Positions 38,986 to 44,640 of a stretch of DNA of 44,640 bases are shown here, in pieces. The translations under genes were made by a program, and so were the position numbers. The notes below the pieces were generated by a model. The model did no database searches. It saw only the letters and a list, made by a program, of their open reading frames with translations, and had not been told where the DNA came from. This stretch comes from UBA2040 sp002384725 (GTDB lineage Bacteria; Bacteroidota; Bacteroidia; Flavobacteriales_D; Crocinitomicaceae): NCBI GenBank assembly GCA_963926475.1, contig CAWUXE010000015.1:1-44640 (forward strand), read 5' to 3'. Numbering within the stretch: the stretch's first letter is position 1; each line of letters starts with the position of its first letter.

Positions 38986-39705
38986 ATGAGCATACAAAAG
39001 CTTTCTATTTTAATACCTGCGTACAACGAAGAGAATACGATTCAGGTTATCTTAGAGAAAGTACAGGAAGTTGAATTGCCGAATAATATTCAAAAAGAAA
39101 TTGTGATTGTAAACGATTGCTCGAAAGATGCAACTGTTGCAAAAGTGGAAGAATACATGGTGGCTAACCCAAATATGGATATTCGTTTTTTCTCCCAAGA
39201 TAAAAACATGGGAAAAGGAGCAGCGATCAATCGGGCTATCAAAGAATGCACGGGCGATTATATGATCATACAAGATGCGGATTTGGAGTATGATCCGCAG
39301 GAATATAACTTGTTGTTGAAACCTGTATTTATGGATAACGCTGATGTTGTTTATGGATCACGATTTGTTGGACATCATCCGCACCGAATCTTGTTTTTCT
39401 GGCATTCGATAGGAAACAAAGTGTTGACTACCCTTTCGAATATGATGACGAATTTGAACCTTTCTGATATGGAAACATGCTATAAATTAATTCGTACTTC
39501 TATCGCGAAGGAAATTGAAATAAAAGAAAATCGTTTCGGCATTGAACCAGAAATCACCGCTAAATTAGCGAAGCGAAAAGGAATCCGAATTTACGAAGTT
39601 GGTATTTCTTATTATGGTAGAACCTACGAAGAAGGCAAGAAAATTGGCTGGAAAGATGGGTTTCGCGCAATTTGGTGCATTTTCAAATATCGCTTTTCCA
39701 GTTAA
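38986..39705 (+). CDS. Glycosyltransferase family 2 (dolichol/polyprenyl-phosphate sugar transferase type)
   Basis: A 239-aa GT-A fold transferase of the DPM/GT2 type, likely making a polyprenyl-phosphate sugar that membrane GT-C enzymes use. The start is SIQKLSILIPAYNEENTIQV, then EIVIVNDCSKDATV, NMGKGAAINRAI, and the acidic metal-binding YMIIQDADLEYDPQEY. The central VVYGSRFVGHHPHRI and the C-terminal DMETCYKLIR, NRFGIEPEITAKLAKRKG and VGISYYGRTYEEGKKIGWKD are characteristic of the dolichyl-phosphate subfamily. No transmembrane helix is seen. It stands alone; linking it to the GT-C-like protein at 30.8 kb is only a suggestion. Confidence 0.92.
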   Translation: MSIQKLSILIPAYNEENTIQVILEKVQEVELPNNIQKEIVIVNDCSKDATVAKVEEYMVANPNMDIRFFSQDKNMGKGAAINRAIKECTGDYMIIQDADLEYDPQEYNLLLKPVFMDNADVVYGSRFVGHHPHRILFFWHSIGNKVLTTLSNMMTNLNLSDMETCYKLIRTSIAKEIEIKENRFGIEPEITAKLAKRKGIRIYEVGISYYGRTYEEGKKIGWKDGFRAIWCIFKYRFSS

Positions 39706-39805
39706 ATAAGAAGGAAGAAATTAGAACTAAGAATTTGCTGATTCTTTAGAGAATAGTGCGAAGTTGGATTGAATTTGCTGATTTCGCTTTTTTTTGTTCA
39801 ATAAA

Positions 39806-39834
39806 AAAGCGGCCCTTATTAAAGAATCCGCTTT
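39806..39834 (-). terminator. Terminator downstream of queA
   Basis: AAAGCGG (39806-39812) and CCGCTTT (39828-39834) form a 7-bp GC-rich stem. On the minus strand the stem runs into TTTTTT (complement of 39803-39808), so it suits queA, whose stop is 60 bp upstream. The rest of the gap 39706-39893 is AT-rich and contains loosely inverted GAAATAAGAAGTTAGAA-like words near both gene ends. Confidence 0.65.
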
Positions 39835-39893
39835 AAAGATGATGAGAGAAATCAGTTTTTAAAACTTCTAACTTCTTATTTCTCAATTCTTGT

Positions 39894-40952
39894 TTATATG
39901 ATAAGCATCGCGTCCCCGTATGAGTAGAAGCGATATTTTTCTTTTACTGCTTCTTTGTATGCTTTGTGCATCATTTCGTGACCTGCGAAAGCCGAAACCA
40001 TCATCAACAGTGTTGAAAGTGGTGTGTGGAAATTCGTAATCATGCAATTTGCAATACTGAATTCGTAAGGAGGGAAGATGAATTTGTTTGTCCATCCACC
40101 GTACGTATTTAGCTTACCATCTGTAGAAACTGCGGTTTCAATCGTACGCATCACCGTAGTTCCTACAGCACAAACGCGTTTTTTATCTGCAATTCCTTTG
40201 TTGACAATCTCCGTACATTTTTTGTTAATGAAGGCTTGTTCAGAATCCATTTTGTGTTTCGTCAAATCCTCAACTTCAACAGCGCGGAAAGTTCCCAAAC
40301 CAATATGCAAAGTAATTTCAGCGAAGTTCACGCCTTTCAACTCCAAGCGTTTCATCAATTGACGAGAAAAGTGTAATCCTGCAGTTGGAGCTGCAACAGC
40401 GCCTTCTTCTTTTGCGAAAATCGTTTGGTAACGTTCTTCATCTTCAGGTTCCACATCGCGTTTGATGTACTTCGGAAGAGGTGTTTCTCCCAATTCAGTG
40501 ATTTTCATCTTGAATTCTTCGTACGTTCCATCAAACAAGAAACGCAATGTACGCCCTCTTGATGTCGTGTTGTCGATAACCTCAGCTACCAATGAATCAT
40601 CTTCACCGAAATACAATTTGTTTCCGATTCTGATTTTTCTAGCTGGGTCAACAAGCACGTCCCACAATAAACTTTCACGGTTCAATTCACGAAGCAAGAA
40701 AACTTCGATTTTCGCACCTGTTTTTTCTTTGTTTCCATACATACGTGCTGGAAAAACTTTCGTGTTGTTCATGATCATCACATCATTCTCAGAGAAATAA
40801 TTGATGATATCCTTGAACATTCTATGCTCAATTTTACCCGTGTCCTTGTGGACAACCATCAATTTCGCTTCATCACGATTTAATGTTGGATGTTCTGCAA
40901 TCAATTCTTCCGGAAGGTCGAAATTGAATTCGGAAAGTTTCATTTTACTCAT
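39894..40952 (-). CDS. queA: S-adenosylmethionine:tRNA ribosyltransferase-isomerase
   Basis: Transfers and isomerises the ribosyl part of SAM to 7-aminomethyl-7-deazaguanine in tRNA, giving epoxyqueuosine. The 352-aa length is normal. Typical segments are LSEFNFDLPEELIAEHP at the N-terminus, VMIMNNTKVFPARMYGNK, VAAPTAGLHFSRQLMKRL, ITLHIGLGTFRAVEVEDL and the C-terminal NCMITNFHTPLSTLLMMVSA. It starts at the ATG at 40952, with another in-frame ATG three codons later. A TAACTTTG box lies 28 bp upstream and a terminator follows, so it is a single-gene unit. Confidence 0.96.
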   Translation of the reverse strand: MSKMKLSEFNFDLPEELIAEHPTLNRDEAKLMVVHKDTGKIEHRMFKDIINYFSENDVMIMNNTKVFPARMYGNKEKTGAKIEVFLLRELNRESLLWDVLVDPARKIRIGNKLYFGEDDSLVAEVIDNTTSRGRTLRFLFDGTYEEFKMKITELGETPLPKYIKRDVEPEDEERYQTIFAKEEGAVAAPTAGLHFSRQLMKRLELKGVNFAEITLHIGLGTFRAVEVEDLTKHKMDSEQAFINKKCTEIVNKGIADKKRVCAVGTTVMRTIETAVSTDGKLNTYGGWTNKFIFPPYEFSIANCMITNFHTPLSTLLMMVSAFAGHEMMHKAYKEAVKEKYRFYSYGDAMLII

Positions 40953-40980
40953 ATGTACTGAATTTTTTCAAAAAAGATTG

Positions 40981-40988
40981 CAAAGTTA
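40981..40988 (-). promoter_or_regulatory. -7 box (TAACTTTG) of queA
   Basis: The minus strand reads TAACTTTG, matching TAnnTTTG, 28 bp before the queA ATG. Confidence 0.55.
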
Positions 40989-41052
40989 AGAAAAAAGGAC
41001 CTGAACATTCGACTAATTCTACGTTTGTTTTTAGAATCGGTAAAATACAGTT

Positions 41053-42939
41053 TTATAAAAGCTTAAATTGACGGTATAATTCGACAAGATACGCCCGACA
41101 AAGTACAGATTGCTTTTTCAGATCTTCGGGCGAATAGTTTTGATCTAAATGTCTTTTTACGTCAAGATTGTAACTGAAATTTCCTTCTTCCGAAATCCAG
41201 CCATAGCCTCTATTTACCGTGTGTAAAGCAAATGATTTCGAACCTGGATTCAAAAGGTTTTTGCTCCAAGGGTAATTCGAAGCGTCGATTTTCATTTGTC
41301 CGAAAAGTGTAGCGACGATGTCGTTTTGTCCTCCAATAATATCTATTTTTTGCCCTCTCATTTCAGGCTTAATCACTTCTCCAAACATCAGAAGGGGAAT
41401 GTGGAAATAACTACCTTGGTTGGGGTCATTTTGCTCTGGCGTGGTATGGCCATGATCCGACACGAGAACGAATAAGGTGTTTTTATACCATTTTTCCTTT
41501 TTGCATTTCTGAAGGAATTTGTGCAATTCTTCATCGGCGTAAATCATGCTGTTCATGTATTCTTGTTCACGGCCTTTGTACGTCTGATTTTTCCGTTTTG
41601 GATAATCATACGGCGAATGAGTGCTGCCTGTAAATGCCGCCTGCAAAAAGGGTTCCTTGGTAGAATTGATGTTCTTGAGGAAGTATTTGTATAAATCTTC
41701 GTCGTAATAATTCAATCGTCCTCTTTCTATGTCTTTTGGAAAGTCATTTTCATCTTCTACTTTGTCAAAACCATGGTCGATGAAGAAACTGCCTATGTTT
41801 CCATATTTCAAGTCGCCACTGAAAACGTAACCAGAATAATAGCCCAACTTTTTCAAGTCCTCGTTCATCGAAGGCAGTTTCCTGTGTTTTCCCGGTTGCA
41901 TGGACATAGAAATTTCAGGAAGAGCAGGGAATCCGCCGAAAATGGTTCCATTCCCTATTTCAGAAGTTCCCCCGTTGGCATAAAATTTGGAAAAAAGAAC
42001 GCCTTGTTTCGTGAGTTTATCAAAATAGGGCGTTACACCTTCCACATATGTCAATGATTTCATCGCGTTTGCGGACCAACCTTCTAAAACAACGAAGACA
42101 ATGTTGGGACGATTATTGGATAGAATTTGGTTTAAAGTATCAACTTCGGTAGAGTACAAATTATTTTTGATTGATACCGCTTTATTGTAATCCATCTTAG
42201 GGAAAACATCATCTAAATTGTTTCGGTTGTGCAACAAGTAACTTTTAGCGAAATTATAGGTCGTATTAACGCTAATGTCATTTGCCACGCTGGAGTTTTT
42301 CCCGCTGCTGTAATAAGCTGCGTCGATATTTATCGGAATGGGTTGTAAACCACCGCGTGCTAGAATGATAAGAATAGGTGTTAACAATAGAAAAACCAAT
42401 AATGTCGGTATAGCAACTGCCCAATTTCTCTTCGGTTCTTCGTTTAAATCTTTTTGGAACAGTTTTTTATGAATGAATTGCGCTGAAAGTAAACCGAGAA
42501 TGGCATACAAACTAAACCAAAACACCATTTTCCAGCTGGCGGTTCGTCCTACTTCATCAGGATTGGCCAAATGGGTGAAAACTCTTCCGCTCAGTTTATG
42601 ATTCCACTCAGGATACACATTGATTTCCCCAGCAGACAATAGAACAATCACAATAACGAAAAAAGCCAATACAACTTTGAATACGGTTTTTAGGACTGAG
42701 CTTCCTGACGTTTTCCATAATGTATAAACGATGAATGGAAGCAGGGATAAAATGGCCGCCGTTGTTAAATCTAATCGGAATGAATAGAAAAAGGCTTTGG
42801 ACACTTCGCCCCATCCAGCATCGGAAACTTTTCCAGCGTTGTGCGCAATGAAAAGTACGCGCATAACATGGAATACCAGAATCCAAAAGGCTAAAAGTTT
42901 GAGTAGAAACAGAAATCTTGGTAGAGCGCGTTTGATCAT
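41053..42939 (-). CDS. LTA synthase-like sulfatase-fold membrane protein
   Basis: A 628-aa protein with five N-terminal helices (residues ~10-30, 45-70, 80-105, 130-155 and 170-195) and a large outward-facing alkaline-phosphatase-superfamily domain, the layout of lipoteichoic acid synthases and phosphoglycerol transferases. Domain signatures are NIVFVVLEGWSANAMKSLTY (first metal and nucleophile region), SFFIDHGFDKVEDENDFP, AFTGSTHSPYDYPKRKNQTY and FVLVSDHGHTTPEQNDP (metal-binding DHG). Gram-negative members modify periplasmic glycans or lipids, sometimes with phosphoethanolamine or glycerol phosphate. The substrate here is unknown. A TATCTTTG box lies 5 bp before the ATG, so its mRNA leader is very short or absent. 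Confidence 0.88.
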   Translation of the reverse strand: MIKRALPRFLFLLKLLAFWILVFHVMRVLFIAHNAGKVSDAGWGEVSKAFFYSFRLDLTTAAILSLLPFIVYTLWKTSGSSVLKTVFKVVLAFFVIVIVLLSAGEINVYPEWNHKLSGRVFTHLANPDEVGRTASWKMVFWFSLYAILGLLSAQFIHKKLFQKDLNEEPKRNWAVAIPTLLVFLLLTPILIILARGGLQPIPINIDAAYYSSGKNSSVANDISVNTTYNFAKSYLLHNRNNLDDVFPKMDYNKAVSIKNNLYSTEVDTLNQILSNNRPNIVFVVLEGWSANAMKSLTYVEGVTPYFDKLTKQGVLFSKFYANGGTSEIGNGTIFGGFPALPEISMSMQPGKHRKLPSMNEDLKKLGYYSGYVFSGDLKYGNIGSFFIDHGFDKVEDENDFPKDIERGRLNYYDEDLYKYFLKNINSTKEPFLQAAFTGSTHSPYDYPKRKNQTYKGREQEYMNSMIYADEELHKFLQKCKKEKWYKNTLFVLVSDHGHTTPEQNDPNQGSYFHIPLLMFGEVIKPEMRGQKIDIIGGQNDIVATLFGQMKIDASNYPWSKNLLNPGSKSFALHTVNRGYGWISEEGNFSYNLDVKRHLDQNYSPEDLKKQSVLCRAYLVELYRQFKLL

Positions 42940-42944
42940 CTCGA

Positions 42945-42952
42945 CAAAGATA
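42945..42952 (-). promoter_or_regulatory. -7 box (TATCTTTG) of the LTA synthase-like gene
   Basis: The minus strand reads TATCTTTG, matching TAnnTTTG, and ends 5 bp before the ATG at 42939. Transcription would start at or beside the start codon. Confidence 0.5.
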
Positions 42953-43012
42953 ATGGATTGATGGAAAATTAGCCTATCAAATCAGATCTGTCGCTTTAGA
43001 TTGACTCGATTC

Positions 43013-43161
43013 GGTTCTGGCGCATCTGACTATTTTGTTACTTTTTTATAAAAAATGGAATCAGATAAATAACTAAAGTACTGATTTTCAATTGAATTTA
43101 TTTTATAGCATTTGGATTTTATCAGTTGAAATCGGTTAAATTTGGTAGATCCGACAGAACC
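43013..43161 (-). mobile_element. MITE-like repeat, copy B
   Basis: A 149-bp non-coding AT-rich element, inverted relative to the copy at 33491-33617. The left end GGTTCTGGCGCATCTGAC (43013-43030) and the complement of the right end, GGTTCTGTCGGATCTACC (43161-43144), match at 14 of 18 positions. The GGTTCTG start is reminiscent of IS6-family ends. It has about 20 bp more than copy A, near 43107-43130. The flanking 8-mers (CTCGATTC and CCAAAGGT) are not a target duplication. Confidence 0.65.
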
Positions 43162-43276
43162 CCAAAGGTTGGCGGCTAGCAGAAGTTGGCGATTTTTACC
43201 ACAAATGCTGATTCTAAGAACCAATGTTTGATTAACTAAAAAACTGTCATACGAAGCCATGAGGCGCCAATTTGTT

Positions 43277-43300
43277 GTAGGTGCTGTTATGGGTTGGTTT
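43277..43300 (-). repeat. Conserved 3' motif of the SHOCT-gene unit
   Basis: A 24-bp motif matching 43712-43735 at 22 of 24 positions (plus strand begins GTAGGTGC and ends TGGTTT, with GTTATGGG in the middle). It directly adjoins the SHOCT gene's stop codon. The ~105 bp beyond it (43173-43276) has no gene that I trust. Confidence 0.65.
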
Positions 43301-43580
43301 ACATTTTCAATAAATCATTTTTTTTTGCTTGAAATTCGTCTTCAGATAAAATTCCTTTTTCCTTTAATTCAGCTAATTCAATCAATTGTTGATTGGCAGA
43401 TTTTTCTATTTTGTTTTTTTTGTTTGACTGAACAATCCCAACAATTGAATATGGGATTGCATAAAGCATTCCTAACATACCCCATCCTACCGCTTCATCA
43501 TTCATGCCATTACTGAATCCTACAACACAAATGAAACTTAGGCTAAACCAAACAATCCCGATAATTGACATTACTTTCAT
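43299..43580 (-). CDS. Small membrane protein with C-terminal SHOCT domain
   Basis: A 93-aa protein from the ATG at 43580, which has AAAAAAGGAAAAATT as its leader. Two hydrophobic helices (residues ~4-22, VMSIIGIVWFSLSFICVVGF, and ~33-51, GWGMLGMLYAIPYSIVGIVQ) are followed by a basic linker and a C-terminal SHOCT motif, LIELAELKEKGILSEDEFQA then KKNDLLKM. SHOCT domains are short helical tails on many small bacterial membrane proteins and are thought to mediate oligomerisation. The frame is open to 43694, but that extension covers the shared leader repeat and is not used. Together with the gene at 43736-44083 it forms a repeated leader-gene-3' motif unit. Confidence 0.75.
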   Translation of the reverse strand: MKVMSIIGIVWFSLSFICVVGFSNGMNDEAVGWGMLGMLYAIPYSIVGIVQSNKKNKIEKSANQQLIELAELKEKGILSEDEFQAKKNDLLKM

Positions 43581-43602
43581 AATTTTTCCTTTTTTAGTTT
43601 TA

Positions 43603-43637
43603 CTACTCGTATGGCTTTTCGTTCTCGCCCCGTTTTT
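43603..43637 (-). repeat. Shared 5' leader repeat, copy 1
   Basis: 35 bp identical to 44104-44138 (plus strand begins CTACTCGTATGGCTTTTCGT and ends CGCCCCGTTTTT). Similarity extends on both sides to a total of about 70 bp. In coding orientation it lies just upstream of the SHOCT gene start. Confidence 0.8.
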
Positions 43638-43690
43638 ATGTGGTCGCTGGTATCCACTTTTCCTTGTCTTTTGTTTCTGCAAAAACAAAT

Positions 43691-43727
43691 CCATAACCGC
43701 ACCGCTTTCGGGTAGGTGCGGTTATGG
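43691..43727. repeat. Strong hairpin between the two small genes
   Basis: CCATAACCGCACC (43691-43703) and GGTGCGGTTATGG (43715-43727) are perfect complements, giving a 13-bp stem with an 11-nt loop. It lies between the 3' end of the DUF5684-like gene and the leader of the SHOCT gene and contains the 3' motif. No T run follows, so it is more likely a recombination or RNA-stability structure than a simple terminator. Confidence 0.75.
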
Positions 43728-43735
43728 GCTGGTTT
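43712..43735 (-). repeat. Conserved 3' motif of the DUF5684-gene unit
   Basis: A 24-bp motif matching 43277-43300 at 22 of 24 positions; it directly adjoins the stop codon at 43736 and forms part of the hairpin stem at 43691-43727. Confidence 0.65.
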
Positions 43736-44083
43736 TTAATTTGTTTGTTGTCCACCAGGTCCAACATATTTAGCATCCCCAAATGCTAAAATTGGCAGAA
43801 AGACAATTCCTAATAAAATTAATCCAACGGTAAAACCGCCACCTTTACCAAATGAAAGTGAAAGATTGTGATAAACAATAATAAGAATAACAGTGTTGAC
43901 AATTGGAATAAGCATTAATAAAAGCCACCACCAAGGTTTACCCACAATTTCTAATAGTACAATTAGATTGTAAATTGGCACAATAGCAGCCCAACCAGGT
44001 TTGCCAGCTTTCGAAAAGATTGTCCACATTGAAGCAATCATTAAAACGATGATTGCTAAATAAACTACGATAATTACTCCCAT
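43736..44083 (-). CDS. DUF5684-like small membrane protein
   Basis: A 115-aa protein with three to four hydrophobic helices: residues 3-22 (VIIVVYLAIIVLMIASMWTI), 33-50 (AIVPIYNLIVLLEIVGKP), 51-70 (WWWLLLMLIPIVNTVILIIV) and 85-101 (FTVGLILLGIVFLPILAF). The pattern GKPGWAAIVPIYNLIVLLEI then GKPWWWLLLMLIPIVN, then SLSFGKGGGFTVGLILLG and a LAFGDAKYVGP tail is what I know as DUF5684, a family of unknown role often carried by mobile or variable regions. The ATG at 44083 has a leader that shares the repeat at 44104-44138. It precedes the SHOCT gene in the same orientation. Confidence 0.8.
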   Translation of the reverse strand: MGVIIVVYLAIIVLMIASMWTIFSKAGKPGWAAIVPIYNLIVLLEIVGKPWWWLLLMLIPIVNTVILIIVYHNLSLSFGKGGGFTVGLILLGIVFLPILAFGDAKYVGPGGQQTN

Positions 44084-44103
44084 GTTATATAATTTTAGTT
44101 TTC

Positions 44104-44138
44104 CTACTCGTATGGCTTTTCGTTCTCGCCCCGTTTTT
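44104..44138 (-). repeat. Shared 5' leader repeat, copy 2
   Basis: 35 bp identical to 43603-43637 and 501 bp away from it. In coding orientation it lies just upstream of the DUF5684-like gene start. Flanking similarity includes TCCACTTTT and TTTTAGTTTT on the two sides. Confidence 0.8.
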
Positions 44139-44398
44139 TTGAGTGGGTTCTAGACTCCACTTTTGTTTGTTACTTTAATTTGTAAGTTATTGTTTAATTT
44201 TGTGTAATATAACAATTTCCAAAATAGGAGAAGAAGAAAAATAGACGAAACTATATCATTCCCGCTTTATCGAGATAAACAGGTTCATTTAACCACCACA
44301 TTGTATTACATAACATCTCAAATGGTGTGAAGAGGCGAGAAATAAGGAGGTAGAGACAGTTGTAAAGATTAAATTTATGACTTAATTTTGACTATCTC
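44139..44398. other. Gene-free stretch before the tRNA gene
   Basis: I see no coding region of useful length here. It is AT-rich with a small palindrome TTTATCGAGATAAA near 44263-44276 and a GGAGG near 44346 that has no start codon at a proper distance. The inverted repeat at 44399-44453 and the tRNA terminator follow. Confidence 0.4.
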
Positions 44399-44453
44399 TG
44401 GTGAACATTAGTTTCGAGACTTACACTGTAAAACGTCAGACTAATGTTTACCA
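44399..44453. repeat. Inverted repeat with nested palindrome
   Basis: TGGTGAACATTAGT (44399-44412) and ACTAATGTTTACCA (44440-44453) are complementary except for one position, with a 27-nt spacer that holds the palindrome TTACACTGTAA. It may be an operator, an element end or an RNA structure; no assignment is possible. Confidence 0.6.
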
Positions 44454-44500
44454 CTTAAGATATAAAGTTAAGTAACAGTTTATTAATATTGTGGGGAATA

Positions 44501-44539
44501 AAAAAGTCAAACCATTGATATACAATGATTTGACTTTTT
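44501..44539 (-). terminator. Terminator of the tRNA-Arg transcript
   Basis: AAAAAGTCAAA (44501-44511) and TTTGACTTTTT (44529-44539) form a perfect 11-bp stem, extended by CATTG/CAATG inside. The minus-strand transcript ends in a T run. It lies 7 bp after the tRNA 3' end. Confidence 0.8.
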
Positions 44540-44545
44540 ATTTTG

Positions 44546-44619
44546 TGACCCTGGCAGGATTCTAACCTGCAACCGCTGGAGCCGAAATCCAGTGCGCTAT
44601 ACAGTTGCGCCACAGAGCC
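44546..44619 (-). tRNA. tRNA-Arg (anticodon UCG)
   Basis: The minus strand folds into a full cloverleaf of 74 nt: acceptor GGCTCTG/CAGGGTC with discriminator A, D stem GCGC/GCGC, anticodon stem CTGGA/TCCAG with loop TTTCGGC (anticodon TCG), and T stem GCAGG/CCTGC. No CCA is encoded. The D-loop reads AACTGTATA and the T-loop TTAGAAT, where nearly all tRNAs have G19 and C56 (AACTGGATA and TTCGAAT), so the tertiary pair here appears to be U19-A56. All stems pair, including two G-U pairs in the acceptor. It reads CGA codons, and perhaps other CGN codons by wobble. Confidence 0.92.
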
Positions 44620-44640
44620 ATTTATTATTCTCCTACAAAA

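Noticed and set aside
43005..43169. 8-bp target duplication around MITE-like copy B
   Set aside because: The flanking 8-mers (CTCGATTC and CCAAAGGT) are different, so no recent insertion scar is visible.
43030..43260. 76-codon minus-strand frame beginning MASYDSFLVNQ
   Set aside because: About half of it is the MITE-like repeat (43013-43161) and the rest is the non-coding tail beyond the SHOCT unit's 3' motif. No start signal or recognisable motif is present.
43581..43694. Upstream extension of the SHOCT frame (38 codons)
   Set aside because: It covers the leader repeat shared with the other unit. The ATG at 43580 has a purine-rich ribosome site and begins the hydrophobic helix.
42940..44545. 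A tRNA-bounded integrative element with a duplicated tRNA 3' end
   Set aside because: I looked for a partial copy of the tRNA-Arg 3' end across the variable region and found none, and there is no integrase gene in the window.
1..44640. CRISPR arrays, rRNA genes or prophage genes
   Set aside because: No regularly spaced direct repeats with unique spacers, no rRNA sequence and no phage structural genes were seen on either strand.

Overview
The window looks like a chromosomal segment of a member of the Bacteroidota, most likely order Flavobacteriales, possibly near the Fluviicola/Crocinitomicaceae group (inference; no 16S is present). The evidence is a type IX secretion sorting tail on the first gene, many start-proximal boxes fitting the Bacteroidota sigma-A -7 consensus TAnnTTTG, AT-rich DNA, A-rich leaders with weak Shine-Dalgarno sites, and typical gene neighbourhoods (dut, sugar nucleotidyltransferase, TPR, DUF4292, EnvC-like; ctaB, two coxIII, coxIV, SCO, DUF420). 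Most of the window is core housekeeping DNA. Accessory material is concentrated at the right end, about 42.9-44.6 kb.

Layout. 1-735 (-) is a partial secreted protein. 948-5918 (+) holds sucA, sucB, tpx and an FKBP lipoprotein. 5950-8232 (-) is a Pif1-like helicase. 8568-13171 (-) is a fatty-acid initiation operon (DUF177, rpmF, plsX, fabH, accB, accC) with a good promoter and a strong terminator. pdxA and an unknown lipoprotein follow (-). 15679-17610 (+) is a YgiQ-type radical SAM protein that may be read from a leaderless mRNA. 17740-20260 (-) has a small membrane protein, a zinc-ribbon membrane protein whose frame is broken, a glycosyltransferase and an MBL-fold hydrolase. A small lipoprotein and ppk1 lie on +, 20.4-23.0 kb.

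23036-30653 (-) is an envelope and nucleotide block: EnvC-like protein, DUF4292, TPR lipoprotein, nucleotidyltransferase, dut, flippase and enoyl-CoA hydratase. A GT-C-like membrane enzyme (+) abuts hemJ (-). 33621-38851 (-) is a cytochrome oxidase assembly and subunit operon: ctaB (heme O synthesis), two subunit III genes, subunit IV, two SCO-type proteins and DUF420. Subunits I and II are not in the window. A GT2 enzyme (+), queA (-) and an LTA-synthase-like sulfatase-fold protein (-) follow.

The right end (42.95-44.62 kb) is different. It has a 149-bp element with imperfect terminal inverted repeats and a second copy at 33.5 kb. It also has two small minus-strand genes (SHOCT protein and DUF5684-like protein) built as repeated units with the same 5' leader and the same 3' motif, a perfect 13-bp-stem hairpin, another inverted repeat, and a tRNA-Arg(UCG) carrying an apparently compensatory U19-A56 pair. 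This is the best candidate for a cassette-like mobile system. Other points worth following are the frameshifted zinc-ribbon gene at 18.1-18.4 kb and an extragenic repeat family at 15.5 and 18.4 kb. All functions are assigned by reading motifs; no database search was run.
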